From positions 1-27,452 of IMG/VR virus record IMGVR_UViG_3300025727_000043: a stretch of 27,452 bases of DNA. One strand, 5' to 3'. The translations under genes and the position numbers were made by a program. Positions 15,077 through 20,997 of the stretch are shown here, piece after piece (the stretch's first letter is position 1; every line of letters starts with the position of its first letter). The notes under the pieces are model-generated. The model did not search any database. It was not told the DNA's origin and saw only the letters and a list, made by a program, of their open reading frames with translations. The DNA is from a virus.

Positions 15077-16413
15077 TGACCGTAGGTAAACCAGATTTTG
15101 ATTTGAACAGTTTTGGTGTAAAATACTTATCCAAAGATGAAATACAAGAATTTATAGATAAAAGAACACAGGGAGAATCAATAGGAACCAAAACAGAATT
15201 AGGTGATGCTAAACAAATGACAAGTAGAGGTACTACAAGTGGTAGAACCAATATATCATCAGTATCATCAACTAGTGGTATTGAATCTAGACCACATCCA
15301 AAACTGTTTGGTCAACATAGAGAAACAGTTGGTGAGGGTGGTGGAACTGGTTCTGTTGGTAGAAAATTTACTGAAAAGAAACCAGAACCAATAAAACCTA
15401 CAGAAAGTACAGTATCTGTTTTCAATTCACCATCATATGGAACTACTGAACGAATGAAAAAACCTAAAACCACAGATCCAAGTGAAGGTAAAATACCATC
15501 ACCTGAACAAGTTGGATCAAAAAGACCATATGAACATGTTGGTGCAAAAGGTGAAAAATATCTTAAAGAAACATCACCAAAAAAAGAAAGAACAGGTAAT
15601 ACAGATTCTGGTAGTAAAGAAGGGATTTTAAAACCATCAAAATTAGGTGATGCACCAAAAGACGTTAAAGGTAAGGAAACTAAAATAGGTCAAAAGAAAA
15701 TTAGAGTTGGTGTGGGAGAAAAGGCACATGAAAAATTAGAAGAAGTGGGTGGTGTAGGAGATAAAAGATATGCTGCTGATAAAAAAAGTCCTTATAGTGA
15801 AGCATCTGAAAGAAAAAGGGAACGAGAAAGTACACAAAGTAAAAAACTAGGTGCTGCACAATCAAAAGTACATGAATTAAAAAGAAGACGAGATATTGAA
15901 GCATTAGGAACTGCAAAAAAATCAGATGACATTATCATGGATATGAATATTCTAAAATTAGACTTGATGAATAAGAAAGAAGAATGGGATAAAAATGAAA
16001 GGAATAATGAAAAAAGAAGTCGTAGAGGTAGAGGTTCACCTGATAAGAGTAAATTACCATTCGGTGTAAAACAAGAAATGTTACATTCTCAAGGTGTTAG
16101 TCGAAGTGGTACAGGTCGTAAAGGAAGAAAAATAAACCCAAAGACACAAACATTTGGTGAAGATGTTGAAGAATATGGTGAAATTTATGATAGACAAAAT
16201 GAGGCATTAAAATCACAAGCTGAAGAAACAATTTTCAAGGCAATATCACTAAAATTAGACTTGAGTAAAATGGATTATAATACAGAAGGTCAATATCCTC
16301 ATGTAAATAAAGATCCAAAGAAAAAATTACCAACTGCTCCAAAAAATGATATACGAAGATTATCTGATAGATTTGACGAGTCTCATAATTATTCTGAAGA
16401 TGAAAAGACTTAA
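15076..16413 (+). CDS. Hypothetical basic low-complexity protein
   Basis: A 445-residue protein rich in Lys, Glu, Ser and Gly with almost no hydrophobic core, so mostly disordered. The N-terminus D-L-N-S-F-G-V-K-Y-L-S-K-D-E-I-Q-E-F-I is a likely helix. Two short hydrophobic motifs recur near the C-terminus: I-L-K-L-D-L-M-N-K and S-L-K-L-D-L-S-K-M, encoded by an identical 16-base stretch at 15952 and 16249. A very basic central stretch (A-S-E-R-K-R-E-R-E-S, then K-R-R-R-D-I-E) could bind nucleic acid. It is coupled to the preceding gene by TAATG and ends the transcription unit started at 11585. Its role is unknown; with its two neighbours it may be a virion-core or scaffold set. Confidence 0.55.
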   Translation: MTVGKPDFDLNSFGVKYLSKDEIQEFIDKRTQGESIGTKTELGDAKQMTSRGTTSGRTNISSVSSTSGIESRPHPKLFGQHRETVGEGGGTGSVGRKFTEKKPEPIKPTESTVSVFNSPSYGTTERMKKPKTTDPSEGKIPSPEQVGSKRPYEHVGAKGEKYLKETSPKKERTGNTDSGSKEGILKPSKLGDAPKDVKGKETKIGQKKIRVGVGEKAHEKLEEVGGVGDKRYAADKKSPYSEASERKRERESTQSKKLGAAQSKVHELKRRRDIEALGTAKKSDDIIMDMNILKLDLMNKKEEWDKNERNNEKRSRRGRGSPDKSKLPFGVKQEMLHSQGVSRSGTGRKGRKINPKTQTFGEDVEEYGEIYDRQNEALKSQAEETIFKAISLKLDLSKMDYNTEGQYPHVNKDPKKKLPTAPKNDIRRLSDRFDESHNYSEDEKT

Positions 16414-16418
16414 CAACC

Positions 16419-16428
16419 CTTAAATAAT
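16419..16428 (+). promoter_or_regulatory. TATA box for the small zinc-finger gene pair
   Basis: CTTAAATAAT is centred about 25 bases before ATG 16448, just after the preceding stop. Confidence 0.6.
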
Positions 16429-16447
16429 ACCCTTATAAGTTTTTAAT

Positions 16448-16585
16448 ATGGTAAGACGAGATACCGATCATTATTGTATAGAGTGTAACGCCATACTTCC
16501 TTGGAGATATAAGGGCAGACAACGTATATACTGTAGTAACACATGTAGGAATGAATATACAAAGAGGAAAAAGGATGAAGTATAG
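16448..16585 (+). CDS. 45-residue zinc-ribbon microprotein
   Basis: The protein contains H-Y-C-I-E-C-N-A-I-L-P-W and then R-I-Y-C-S-N-T-C-R-N-E-Y, a C-x2-C ... C-x3-C arrangement like treble-clef or FCS-type zinc fingers, followed by a basic tail K-R-K-K-D. It is preceded by a TATA box at the leaderless distance. Its end overlaps the next tiny gene by 11 bases. A nucleic-acid-binding role is likely from the fold and charge, but no family is named. Confidence 0.65.
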   Translation: MVRRDTDHYCIECNAILPWRYKGRQRIYCSNTCRNEYTKRKKDEV

Positions 16586-16676
16586 TTGTAAACAGTGTGA
16601 TTTTACCATAGAAAGCGATTATTTTAAATCAGAGTTAATGTTACAAATAACCATACATGAAAAAACCCACAATTAA
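16575..16676 (+). CDS. 33-residue C2H2-like zinc-finger microprotein
   Basis: The whole protein is one finger-like unit: Y-S-C-K-Q-C-D-F-T-I, then 19 residues, then H-E-K-T-H-N. The C-x2-C ... H-x3-H spacing matches a classical C2H2 finger. A GAGG motif lies about 8 bases upstream of the ATG. It overlaps the previous gene by 11 bases and the next by 20 bases, which is typical of this compact genome but also makes a chance ORF possible. The intact zinc ligands argue that it is real. Confidence 0.5.
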   Translation: MKYSCKQCDFTIESDYFKSELMLQITIHEKTHN

Positions 16677-17040
16677 GATATTCATAGACGGTGGAACCCA
16701 CATGAGCAGGATATGTCTTGTAGACAAGTATGCGGATAAAAACATAGTCAAAACAAGGGGGGTAAATCCAACAAACAACGAGCTGGAATATCTTGCCCTT
16801 CTATACTCGTTAAAATACATTCATAACAACTACAAAAGATGTGACGTTATAATATACAGCGACTCAATGTTAGTCGTAAATCAGATAAATGGTAAGTGGA
16901 GAGTTACAACACCAACACTTAAACCATTATGGGAAAAATGTATAAAGTTATTTAACGATAATATAAAAATAAAATGGGTTAGTAGGGATATAAATGAGGC
17001 TGGTTGGATTCTTGAAAAACTGTTAAAGTCTAAGATTTAG
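16657..17040 (+). CDS. RNase H-like protein lacking one catalytic aspartate
   Basis: A 127-residue protein of the RNase HI fold, which removes RNA from RNA-DNA hybrids such as primers. Conserved points: Asp11 in I-F-I-D-G-G-T, Glu44 in T-N-N-E-L-E-Y-L-A-L, and Asp69 in I-I-Y-S-D-S-M-L-V-V-N-Q-I. The fourth motif, usually R-x-x-N-x-x-A-D, reads R-D-I-N-E-A-G-W, so the last metal-binding Asp is missing or moved. Activity may be reduced, altered or supplied by Asp111. Length is short but normal for archaeal type 1 forms. The 3' end converges with the minus-strand gene and overlaps it by 11 bases. It may serve virus replication together with MCM downstream. Confidence 0.8.
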   Translation: MKKPTIKIFIDGGTHMSRICLVDKYADKNIVKTRGVNPTNNELEYLALLYSLKYIHNNYKRCDVIIYSDSMLVVNQINGKWRVTTPTLKPLWEKCIKLFNDNIKIKWVSRDINEAGWILEKLLKSKI

Positions 17041-17245
17041 ATGGATAAGTAGTGTTTGATACTTCACCTATAGTGTTATTGTCTTTAAAATGATTTAACA
17101 TCTTACCAAATAACACTGCATCACTTTCATATAGATTTCCAGTTCTTGTTTTTTTCACAAAACTTGCAAATTTTCTAAACAGTTCCTTGTCTTCCCACGT
17201 CACACAGATTGTTGTGTGAGAATTACCTATTTTACGCCTTGCCAT
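17030..17245 (-). CDS. Ribbon-helix-helix-like regulator candidate
   Basis: A 71-residue protein on the minus strand. The basic start M-A-R-R-K-I-G-N is followed by a strand-like T-T-I-C-V-T-W-E-D, a helix K-E-L-F-R-K-F-A-S-F-V-K and a second helix E-S-D-A-V-L-F-G-K-M-L-N-H-F. This order and length match ribbon-helix-helix DNA-binding proteins, which act as dimers on palindromic operators. It has its own TATA box at leaderless distance. It sits with the metalloprotease gene as the only leftward pair in the window, so it may be expressed at a different stage. The assignment comes from secondary-structure pattern, not a recognised family. Confidence 0.55.
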   Translation of the reverse strand: MARRKIGNSHTTICVTWEDKELFRKFASFVKKTRTGNLYESDAVLFGKMLNHFKDNNTIGEVSNTTYPSKS

Positions 17246-17265
17246 GATTAATCATTTATACAATA

Positions 17266-17274
17266 TTATATAAA
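17266..17274 (-). promoter_or_regulatory. TATA box for the minus-strand regulator
   Basis: On the minus strand the sequence reads TTTATATAA, centred about 25 bases before the start codon at 17245. Confidence 0.65.
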
Positions 17275-17277
17275 CCT

Positions 17278-17829
17278 TTAGATAGGGTAATCCTCTTTTG
17301 CCTGTTTGATAGGGATGAATGGGATAGTAATAGGTAGCCAAATCATATTCCATCTTATCCAAAACTTGATGGTTTTCTTGCTTCCATACCAGTTGTCATG
17401 TACAATAACTGTGGCTGCTGCCCCTCTAGTACCTGCTCTGCCTTCTGGTGAGTTATATTTTCTGGTAATATGAAAAGTTCCAACTGTATCCTGATAGATG
17501 GCATGTAGTAATTCATGTGCTAGTGGCATTATGTTACTTCGAAGCATGAATGGATTCTTACTATCATTGACAAACATGTAAATTACTTTATATCCTGTCA
17601 CACCCCATGCTATACCATCACTAACTTCAATATCTAGGTGATTGTAGAATGCCTTAAAATCTTCTTGTGATGTTACAGGAATGATATTAAGTGTCCAGTC
17701 CTTTCTGAACCTTTCAAGTGCCTCATAACTGCTTTTATGGTTACCATCATGACCGTTAAACATTATGGTTCGTTCAATGATGTCGGTATATGTTTTATGG
17801 TTTATATTTTTAGTAAAGAAATTAATCAT
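17278..17829 (-). CDS. HExxH metalloprotease candidate with hydrophobic C-terminus
   Basis: A 183-residue protein from the ATG at 17829. A GTG at 17841 is in frame but poorly placed relative to the TATA box. The zinc-protease signature H-E-L-L-H lies at residues 105-109 in M-P-L-A-H-E-L-L-H-A-I-Y, with His120, Glu129 and Asp145 as possible further ligands. Residues about 154-173 (I-K-F-W-I-R-W-N-M-I-W-L-P-I-T-I-P-F-I-P) are strongly hydrophobic and tryptophan-rich, suggesting membrane attachment. No signal peptide is clear. It could take part in entry or release through the host envelope, or be a regulatory protease. The single HExxH motif in a helix context makes catalysis likely, but the family is not recognised. 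Confidence 0.6.
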   Translation of the reverse strand: MINFFTKNINHKTYTDIIERTIMFNGHDGNHKSSYEALERFRKDWTLNIIPVTSQEDFKAFYNHLDIEVSDGIAWGVTGYKVIYMFVNDSKNPFMLRSNIMPLAHELLHAIYQDTVGTFHITRKYNSPEGRAGTRGAAATVIVHDNWYGSKKTIKFWIRWNMIWLPITIPFIPIKQAKEDYPI

Positions 17830-17851
17830 GAAAACATACACTATTCACAAC

Positions 17852-17861
17852 ATATAAATAT
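17852..17861. promoter_or_regulatory. Shared bidirectional TATA box
   Basis: ATATAAATAT lies in the 52-base gap between divergent genes. It is centred about 25 bases from the plus-strand ATG at 17882 and about 27 bases from the minus-strand ATG at 17829. Read on either strand it gives a TATA-like box (ATATAAATAT or ATATTTATAT), so a single element may serve both genes. Confidence 0.6.
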
Positions 17862-17881
17862 TGTGAAATATATATGTCATC

Positions 17882-18286
17882 ATGGGTACACGAATAAAGG
17901 GCAAGTTTGCAGGTCAGTGTAAGATATGTGGAAGCGACTGGAGAGTTGGTGACGACATATACTATCAAAAAGAACCTAAAGCAATATGTGCCGACAAGGA
18001 ATGTTTTGAGGAACAAGGTGGAACATTTACCCCATACAAACAGCAGGGTACATTAACCAATAGTGGTGGATGGGGAAAGACACCTATAATAACAAAACTA
18101 CCTGAAGTGGAAGTTAGTGATGATGTCAAGAAGATAACAGAATATTGGGATCAGTTTTTCCTTGTAGCACATCACAAAACAAAATCTATTTATCCTCAAG
18201 AGGATGTCAATGGAGACAGATTTGGTCAAATTAGGTCAAAGATGATGGATCAATTCATGGGATTGACAAACATGATAAACAAATAG
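17882..18286 (+). CDS. Zinc-finger protein with helical C-terminus
   Basis: A 134-residue protein. Residues 11-45 hold G-Q-C-K-I-C-G-S-D-W, then D-D-I-Y-Y, then A-I-C-A-D-K-E-C-F, a C-x2-C ... C-x4-C zinc ribbon of the kind seen at the start of many virus DNA-associated proteins. Residues 46-80 are a flexible linker (Gly/Thr/Pro). Residues 80-134 are predicted helical, with D-D-V-K-K-I-T-E-Y-W-D-Q-F-F and Q-I-R-S-K-M-M-D-Q-F-M. It is transcribed away from the metalloprotease gene from a shared TATA box. The role is probably DNA-related but unknown. Confidence 0.6.
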   Translation: MGTRIKGKFAGQCKICGSDWRVGDDIYYQKEPKAICADKECFEEQGGTFTPYKQQGTLTNSGGWGKTPIITKLPEVEVSDDVKKITEYWDQFFLVAHHKTKSIYPQEDVNGDRFGQIRSKMMDQFMGLTNMINK

Positions 18287-18287
18287 A

Positions 18288-18297
18288 TTTATATAAT
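18288..18297 (+). promoter_or_regulatory. TATA box for the gene at 18318
   Basis: TTTATATAAT is centred about 25 bases before ATG 18318. The T-run at 18299-18306 between them could also end the upstream transcript. Confidence 0.7.
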
Positions 18298-18317
18298 CCT
18301 TTTTTTATTATTATATT

Positions 18318-18650
18318 ATGAACGTAAGCGAAGTTCTAGACATCAAAGGTTCTACAACAAATTCCACAAAGTTAGTAGCTGGTGATAAAATTACCATACA
18401 GGGATTTCATATCAAGAACGTTGATGAAGTAGGTGCTGAAGTTGCAGAAATAAGTACGACAGAGGGATTGCGACATAGTTTCGGTAAAACAATCATTGGT
18501 CAAGCCAAGAGTGATTACTGGAAAGATGTTGTACAAAAATGTGTTGACAAAGATGCAGCAGACGGTTTGGATGCCTATGTAGTTGAGAGAGAAGCAGAGA
18601 AGACAGGCAGAATGATGTTATGTCTAAGTATGTTTCCACCAAAAAACTAA
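18318..18650 (+). CDS. Hypothetical protein, possibly OB-fold-like
   Basis: A 110-residue protein. Residues 18-55 (L-V-A-G-D-K-I-T-I-Q-G-F-H-I, then A-E-V-A-E-I-S-T-T-E-G) form alternating strands that resemble a small OB- or beta-barrel domain of virus single-strand-binding-like proteins. A helical middle Y-W-K-D-V-V-Q-K-C-V-D-K and a final strand R-M-M-L-C-L-S-M-F-P follow. It has a strong TATA box and lies upstream of the replication genes, which fits an early DNA-binding role, but this is a weak inference. No family recognised. Confidence 0.55.
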   Translation: MNVSEVLDIKGSTTNSTKLVAGDKITIQGFHIKNVDEVGAEVAEISTTEGLRHSFGKTIIGQAKSDYWKDVVQKCVDKDAADGLDAYVVEREAEKTGRMMLCLSMFPPKN

Positions 18651-18657
18651 TAAATAG
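18648..18657 (+). promoter_or_regulatory. TATA box for the small gene at 18677
   Basis: TAATAAATAG starts at the stop codon of the previous gene and is centred about 25 bases before ATG 18677. The pyrimidine-rich stretch CCTTTTTCTTTTT separates them. Confidence 0.5.
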
Positions 18658-18676
18658 ATCCTACCTTTTTCTTTTT

Positions 18677-18814
18677 ATGAATCCAGATGAACAACATGCC
18701 GAAGATTGGGCACATGTAAAATTATACAATGAAGATATGTTCAATGTTACAGGTGATAGAAAATATGAACATAGAATCAAAGCATGTGAAAGATTATTAG
18801 CAACAATTAAATAA
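18677..18814 (+). CDS. 45-residue acidic/basic hypothetical protein
   Basis: The protein begins MNPDEQHAEDWAHVKLYNED and ends R-I-K-A-C-E-R-L-L-A-T-I-K, and is probably two helices. The ATG at 18677 is preferred to an upstream in-frame ATG at 18620, which overlaps the preceding gene, because a TATA-like box lies about 25 bases before it. No motif is recognised. Confidence 0.5.
   Translation: MNPDEQHAEDWAHVKLYNEDMFNVTGDRKYEHRIKACERLLATIK
18805..18814 (+). promoter_or_regulatory. Possible TATA box for the zinc-finger gene at 18821/18836
   Basis: AATTAAATAA is centred about 26 bases before an in-frame GTG at 18836, but only about 11 bases before the GTG at 18821. Confidence 0.35.
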
Positions 18815-18820
18815 ACTAAA

Positions 18821-19189
18821 GTGTCACTACAATACGTGAAAACATGTAATAAATGTGGCAAGAGAGATCTTAGTTGGAATAAGACTTGGTATGATCACAG
18901 TGGCAAGTGGCAATTAGTCAATCATAAAAATAAGGATGGTGATTGGTGTGTCAATAATATTATAAAACCTAAAGAGACTAAAAGTACAAAAAAGGATTAT
19001 ACCATATGTCCACTATGTATAAAAACCAGTTTTGGTTATTGTAAAAATGATGAGTATGATTATCATAAAAAATTATATCATCCAAACAATGAAACATTAA
19101 GTGAGTTGGATTATGTTGGTAACTTTATGACAGCCTACACGATAAAGAAATTTTGGAAACATGATTCACATTATGCAAAATATGTATAA
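18821..19189 (+). CDS. Two-zinc-finger hypothetical protein
   Basis: A 122-residue protein. The first zinc group is T-C-N-K-C-G-K-R-D-L-S-W, paired with a later G-D-W-C. The second is I-C-P-L-C-I-K-T, then Y-C-K-N-D-E-Y-D-Y-H-K-K-L-Y-H-P, a C2H2-like finger. Two GTG starts are possible: 18821 (used here) and 18836, which removes five residues and gives better spacing to the TATA-like sequence. The C-terminus is helical with aromatic residues (F-M-T-A-Y-T-I-K-K-F-W-K-H-D). Function unknown; it is one of several zinc-binding proteins in this block. Confidence 0.55.
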   Translation: MSLQYVKTCNKCGKRDLSWNKTWYDHSGKWQLVNHKNKDGDWCVNNIIKPKETKSTKKDYTICPLCIKTSFGYCKNDEYDYHKKLYHPNNETLSELDYVGNFMTAYTIKKFWKHDSHYAKYV

Positions 19190-19190
19190 G

Positions 19191-19200
19191 TTTATATTTA
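19191..19200 (+). promoter_or_regulatory. TATA box for the metallophosphoesterase gene
   Basis: TTTATATTTA is centred about 27 bases before ATG 19222. The preceding bases AAG are the same as before the box at 20308. Confidence 0.65.
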
Positions 19201-19221
19201 AGTTTATTTTATAAATGTCGT

Positions 19222-20022
19222 ATGTTTTCAAAGAAAATTACAATTAATCTTGAGAAAAAAGACGATATAATTCATTTGGAACCTATAAGTGACATTCACA
19301 TAGGTCATGCTGGCTTTGATGAGGACTTGTACAATAAAAGATTGAAAGCAATATGCAGGGACAAGAACAGATATACATTTTTTGGAGGAGATGCACTTGA
19401 TGCAATTACAACATTTGATAAAAGATTCAATCCAGATATGTCATTAGAACATGACATAGACAATCAACGACAAAGGTGGCAAGACATGACACAGAAGTTA
19501 ATTGACATTCATAAGCAGCAAAAGAATGAAAAGGTGTGGGGGTTCTTCCATGGTAATCATGACTATAAGATACCTCAAATCACTAGGGCATACCTAGAAA
19601 ATACAATGTGTACTCCTAACAAACTTACATTTATGGGTAGTCGTGGTGTTCTTGGACTTGAAATAAAATATAATAAAAAAATATTATCACAATGGGCTAT
19701 ACTGTTTATACATGGAAGTGGTGGTGGCAAGCCTGAAAGAATGATGGAACAGATGAAACATAATGCATATTATGATGTGTTCCTTTGTGGACACCTGCAC
19801 CAAAAGAGATACCAACCAGAATTGGTGTATGATTTTGATTGGGACAGTGGTAAGACTTGGGAGAGAGACATACATCTGGGTAATACAGGTACATTCTGTA
19901 AGACTTTGATAGAAAACACTGATGGTTATATGGATAGAAAGAATGAGATTATAGGTTCACAACTTGGTACACTGACATTATCATTCAATGCAGAGAAGGG
20001 GATTATACATGGTCATATCTAA
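19222..20022 (+). CDS. Calcineurin-like metallophosphoesterase
   Basis: A 266-residue protein with all the usual metal-binding motifs in order: S-D-I-H-I-G (Asp24, His26), F-F-G-G-D-A-L-D (Asp57), F-F-H-G-N-H-D (Asn112, His113, Asp114), L-F-I-H-G-S-G (His164) and L-C-G-H-L-H (His191, His193). These coordinate two metal ions and hydrolyse phosphodiester or phosphomonoester bonds. Size and motif spacing resemble the Mre11/SbcD catalytic core without its capping and DNA-binding extensions. In this virus it may be a DNA nuclease or phosphatase linked to replication or host-DNA breakdown; substrate cannot be told from sequence. The 3' end overlaps the next gene by 14 bases. Confidence 0.85.
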   Translation: MFSKKITINLEKKDDIIHLEPISDIHIGHAGFDEDLYNKRLKAICRDKNRYTFFGGDALDAITTFDKRFNPDMSLEHDIDNQRQRWQDMTQKLIDIHKQQKNEKVWGFFHGNHDYKIPQITRAYLENTMCTPNKLTFMGSRGVLGLEIKYNKKILSQWAILFIHGSGGGKPERMMEQMKHNAYYDVFLCGHLHQKRYQPELVYDFDWDSGKTWERDIHLGNTGTFCKTLIENTDGYMDRKNEIIGSQLGTLTLSFNAEKGIIHGHI

Positions 20023-20287
20023 AGTAATCAGACCTAAAAAGAAAACATTGAAAAGTGTTATAGATACAGGTACAAAGGATGTAAAAATACCAACCAGAAC
20101 TAAAATAATCAATGTCTTAAAAGAACATGATAATGGATTGCCTATAATGGAATTAATGTTTATAGCTGGTGTCAGAAGTGGTGGAAACATACATCAATGT
20201 TTAAAGTTTATGGTAAAGGCAAAAGAGGTTATAAAAGAAACATGCCCTCATTGTAATAATACAGAACTATATAAACTGGTGTTATAA
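20009..20287 (+). CDS. Winged-helix-like DNA-binding protein with C-x2-C end
   Basis: A 92-residue protein from ATG 20009; AAGGGG lies about 8 bases upstream. An ATG at 19988 is in frame but lies deeper inside the preceding gene. Residues 1-30 are basic (V-I-R-P-K-K-K-T). Residues 30-75 read T-K-I-I-N-V-L-K-E-H-D-N-G-L-P-I-M-E-L, then C-L-K-F-M-V-K-A-K-E-V-I-K-E, the layout of a helix-turn-helix or winged helix. The end C-P-H-C-N-N-T is half of a zinc knuckle. It is translationally linked to the metallophosphoesterase and could regulate this block. Assignment by pattern only. Confidence 0.55.
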   Translation: MVISKVIRPKKKTLKSVIDTGTKDVKIPTRTKIINVLKEHDNGLPIMELMFIAGVRSGGNIHQCLKFMVKAKEVIKETCPHCNNTELYKLVL

Positions 20288-20307
20288 CTCTTGTATAATT
20301 AGACAAG

Positions 20308-20317
20308 TTTATATTTA
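20308..20317 (+). promoter_or_regulatory. TATA box for the small gene at 20337
   Basis: TTTATATTTA is centred about 25 bases before ATG 20337. Confidence 0.6.
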
Positions 20318-20336
20318 CAAAGAACCAAACGTCCAT

Positions 20337-20477
20337 ATGTTTATCAATATTTGCTGGATAAAAGATGGTCAAACTAAAAAATCTTTAATGGCAATCAACA
20401 AAGCAACACAGATGGTTCAAAAACTAGAGAATCAAGGAATTAGAACTTGGTTAGAATCAGAACAAGTTACTGTTTAA
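20337..20477 (+). CDS. 46-residue hypothetical protein
   Basis: The protein starts MFINICWIKDGQTKKSLMAI and continues with a helix T-Q-M-V-Q-K-L-E-N-Q-G, ending R-T-W-L-E-S-E-Q-V-T-V. It has a well-placed TATA box. Its stop codon lies inside an 18-base perfect palindrome that may end transcription. No motif is recognised; the beta-alpha-beta pattern could be a small independent domain. Confidence 0.5.
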   Translation: MFINICWIKDGQTKKSLMAINKATQMVQKLENQGIRTWLESEQVTV

Positions 20478-20508
20478 ACAGTAATAACAACTATATTTTT
20501 TATTTTTT
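20467..20508 (+). terminator. Palindrome plus T-tract, terminator-like
   Basis: TTACTGTTTAAACAGTAA (20467-20484) is a perfect 18-base palindrome containing the stop codon of the small gene. It is followed 11 bases later by two T-runs at 20496-20508. T-rich tracts end archaeal transcription. The palindrome could instead be a protein-binding site. Confidence 0.5.
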
Positions 20509-20529
20509 CCACTCTTACCGAAATTATAA

Positions 20530-20696
20530 GTTAAATAATTAAATAACTTTCTAGTCACGAATATGTTATATAACTTCATGTTTTCTAGTCACAACAATGT
20601 TATATAATTATATAACTTTATTTTTTCTGTACTACACTCTCTAAATATCCTTATTTTTTTCAGATACACATATATATCCTCAATGTTATATAACTT
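20530..20696. repeat. Cluster of GTTATATAAC palindromes upstream of the MCM operon
   Basis: Four related sites lie in the longest gene-free stretch (20478-20697): GTTAAATAATTAAATAAC at 20530-20547 (degenerate); GTTATATAAC at 20565-20574; GTTATATAATTATATAAC, a perfect 18-base palindrome, at 20599-20616; and GTTATATAAC at 20685-20694. Two of them sit in a longer direct repeat starting TTTCTAGTCAC at 20548 and 20582, 34 bases apart. The last site falls between the TATA box and the likely start codon of the next gene, an operator position. The cluster could also be a replication origin; the intervening DNA is very AT-rich with T-runs. Confidence 0.65.
20666..20679 (+). promoter_or_regulatory. TATA box of the MCM operon
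   Basis: ACACATATATATCC is centred about 25 bases before GTG 20698. The identical 14 bases occur at 25503-25516 before the secreted-protein gene. Confidence 0.6.
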
Positions 20697-20697
20697 T

Positions 20698-20997
20698 GTG
20701 AAGTTTTCAAAGATAACAGCAATATCAATCAGTCCAAGTACAAGACCAATATTTGAATCGTTTGATACTCTTAGACCAAAGCATACATCATTCAGTCTGT
20801 TTCTGGCAATAGCACTGGATGAATATGTAAAAAGTTATAAAAAAGTAAGTAACTCTAAATACCCTAGAGTCATGGACAGGATTGACTTGTGGCACGACTG
20901 TATCAAGGACATGTCAAATGACGACTTGATAAAAACAAACAAAAGAATATCACAACTTGCAAATAAATTGAGAATGGAGTTGGAGAGTAGGGTATGA
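20698..20997 (+). CDS. Ribbon-helix-helix-like protein at the head of the MCM operon
   Basis: A 99-residue protein. The start is taken as GTG 20698, because the TATA box at 20666-20679 is 25 bases away. An ATG at 20683 would lie inside the GTTATATAAC palindrome, too close to the box. The N-terminus reads V-K-F-S-K-I-T-A-I-S-I-S-P-S-T-R-P-I-F-E, then S-F-S-L-F-L-A-I-A-L-D-E-Y-V-K-S-Y, a strand-helix-helix order typical of ribbon-helix-helix regulators. The C-terminal half is helical. It overlaps the MCM gene by ATGA. Such proteins often repress their own operon by binding palindromes, so the adjacent sites are its natural candidate targets. This is an inference. Confidence 0.55.
   Translation: MKFSKITAISISPSTRPIFESFDTLRPKHTSFSLFLAIALDEYVKSYKKVSNSKYPRVMDRIDLWHDCIKDMSNDDLIKTNKRISQLANKLRMELESRV

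Noticed and set aside
17882-18286. Transcription factor B-like reading of the zinc-ribbon protein
   Set aside because: It has only a ribbon and a short helical part, without the two cyclin-like repeats of TFB.
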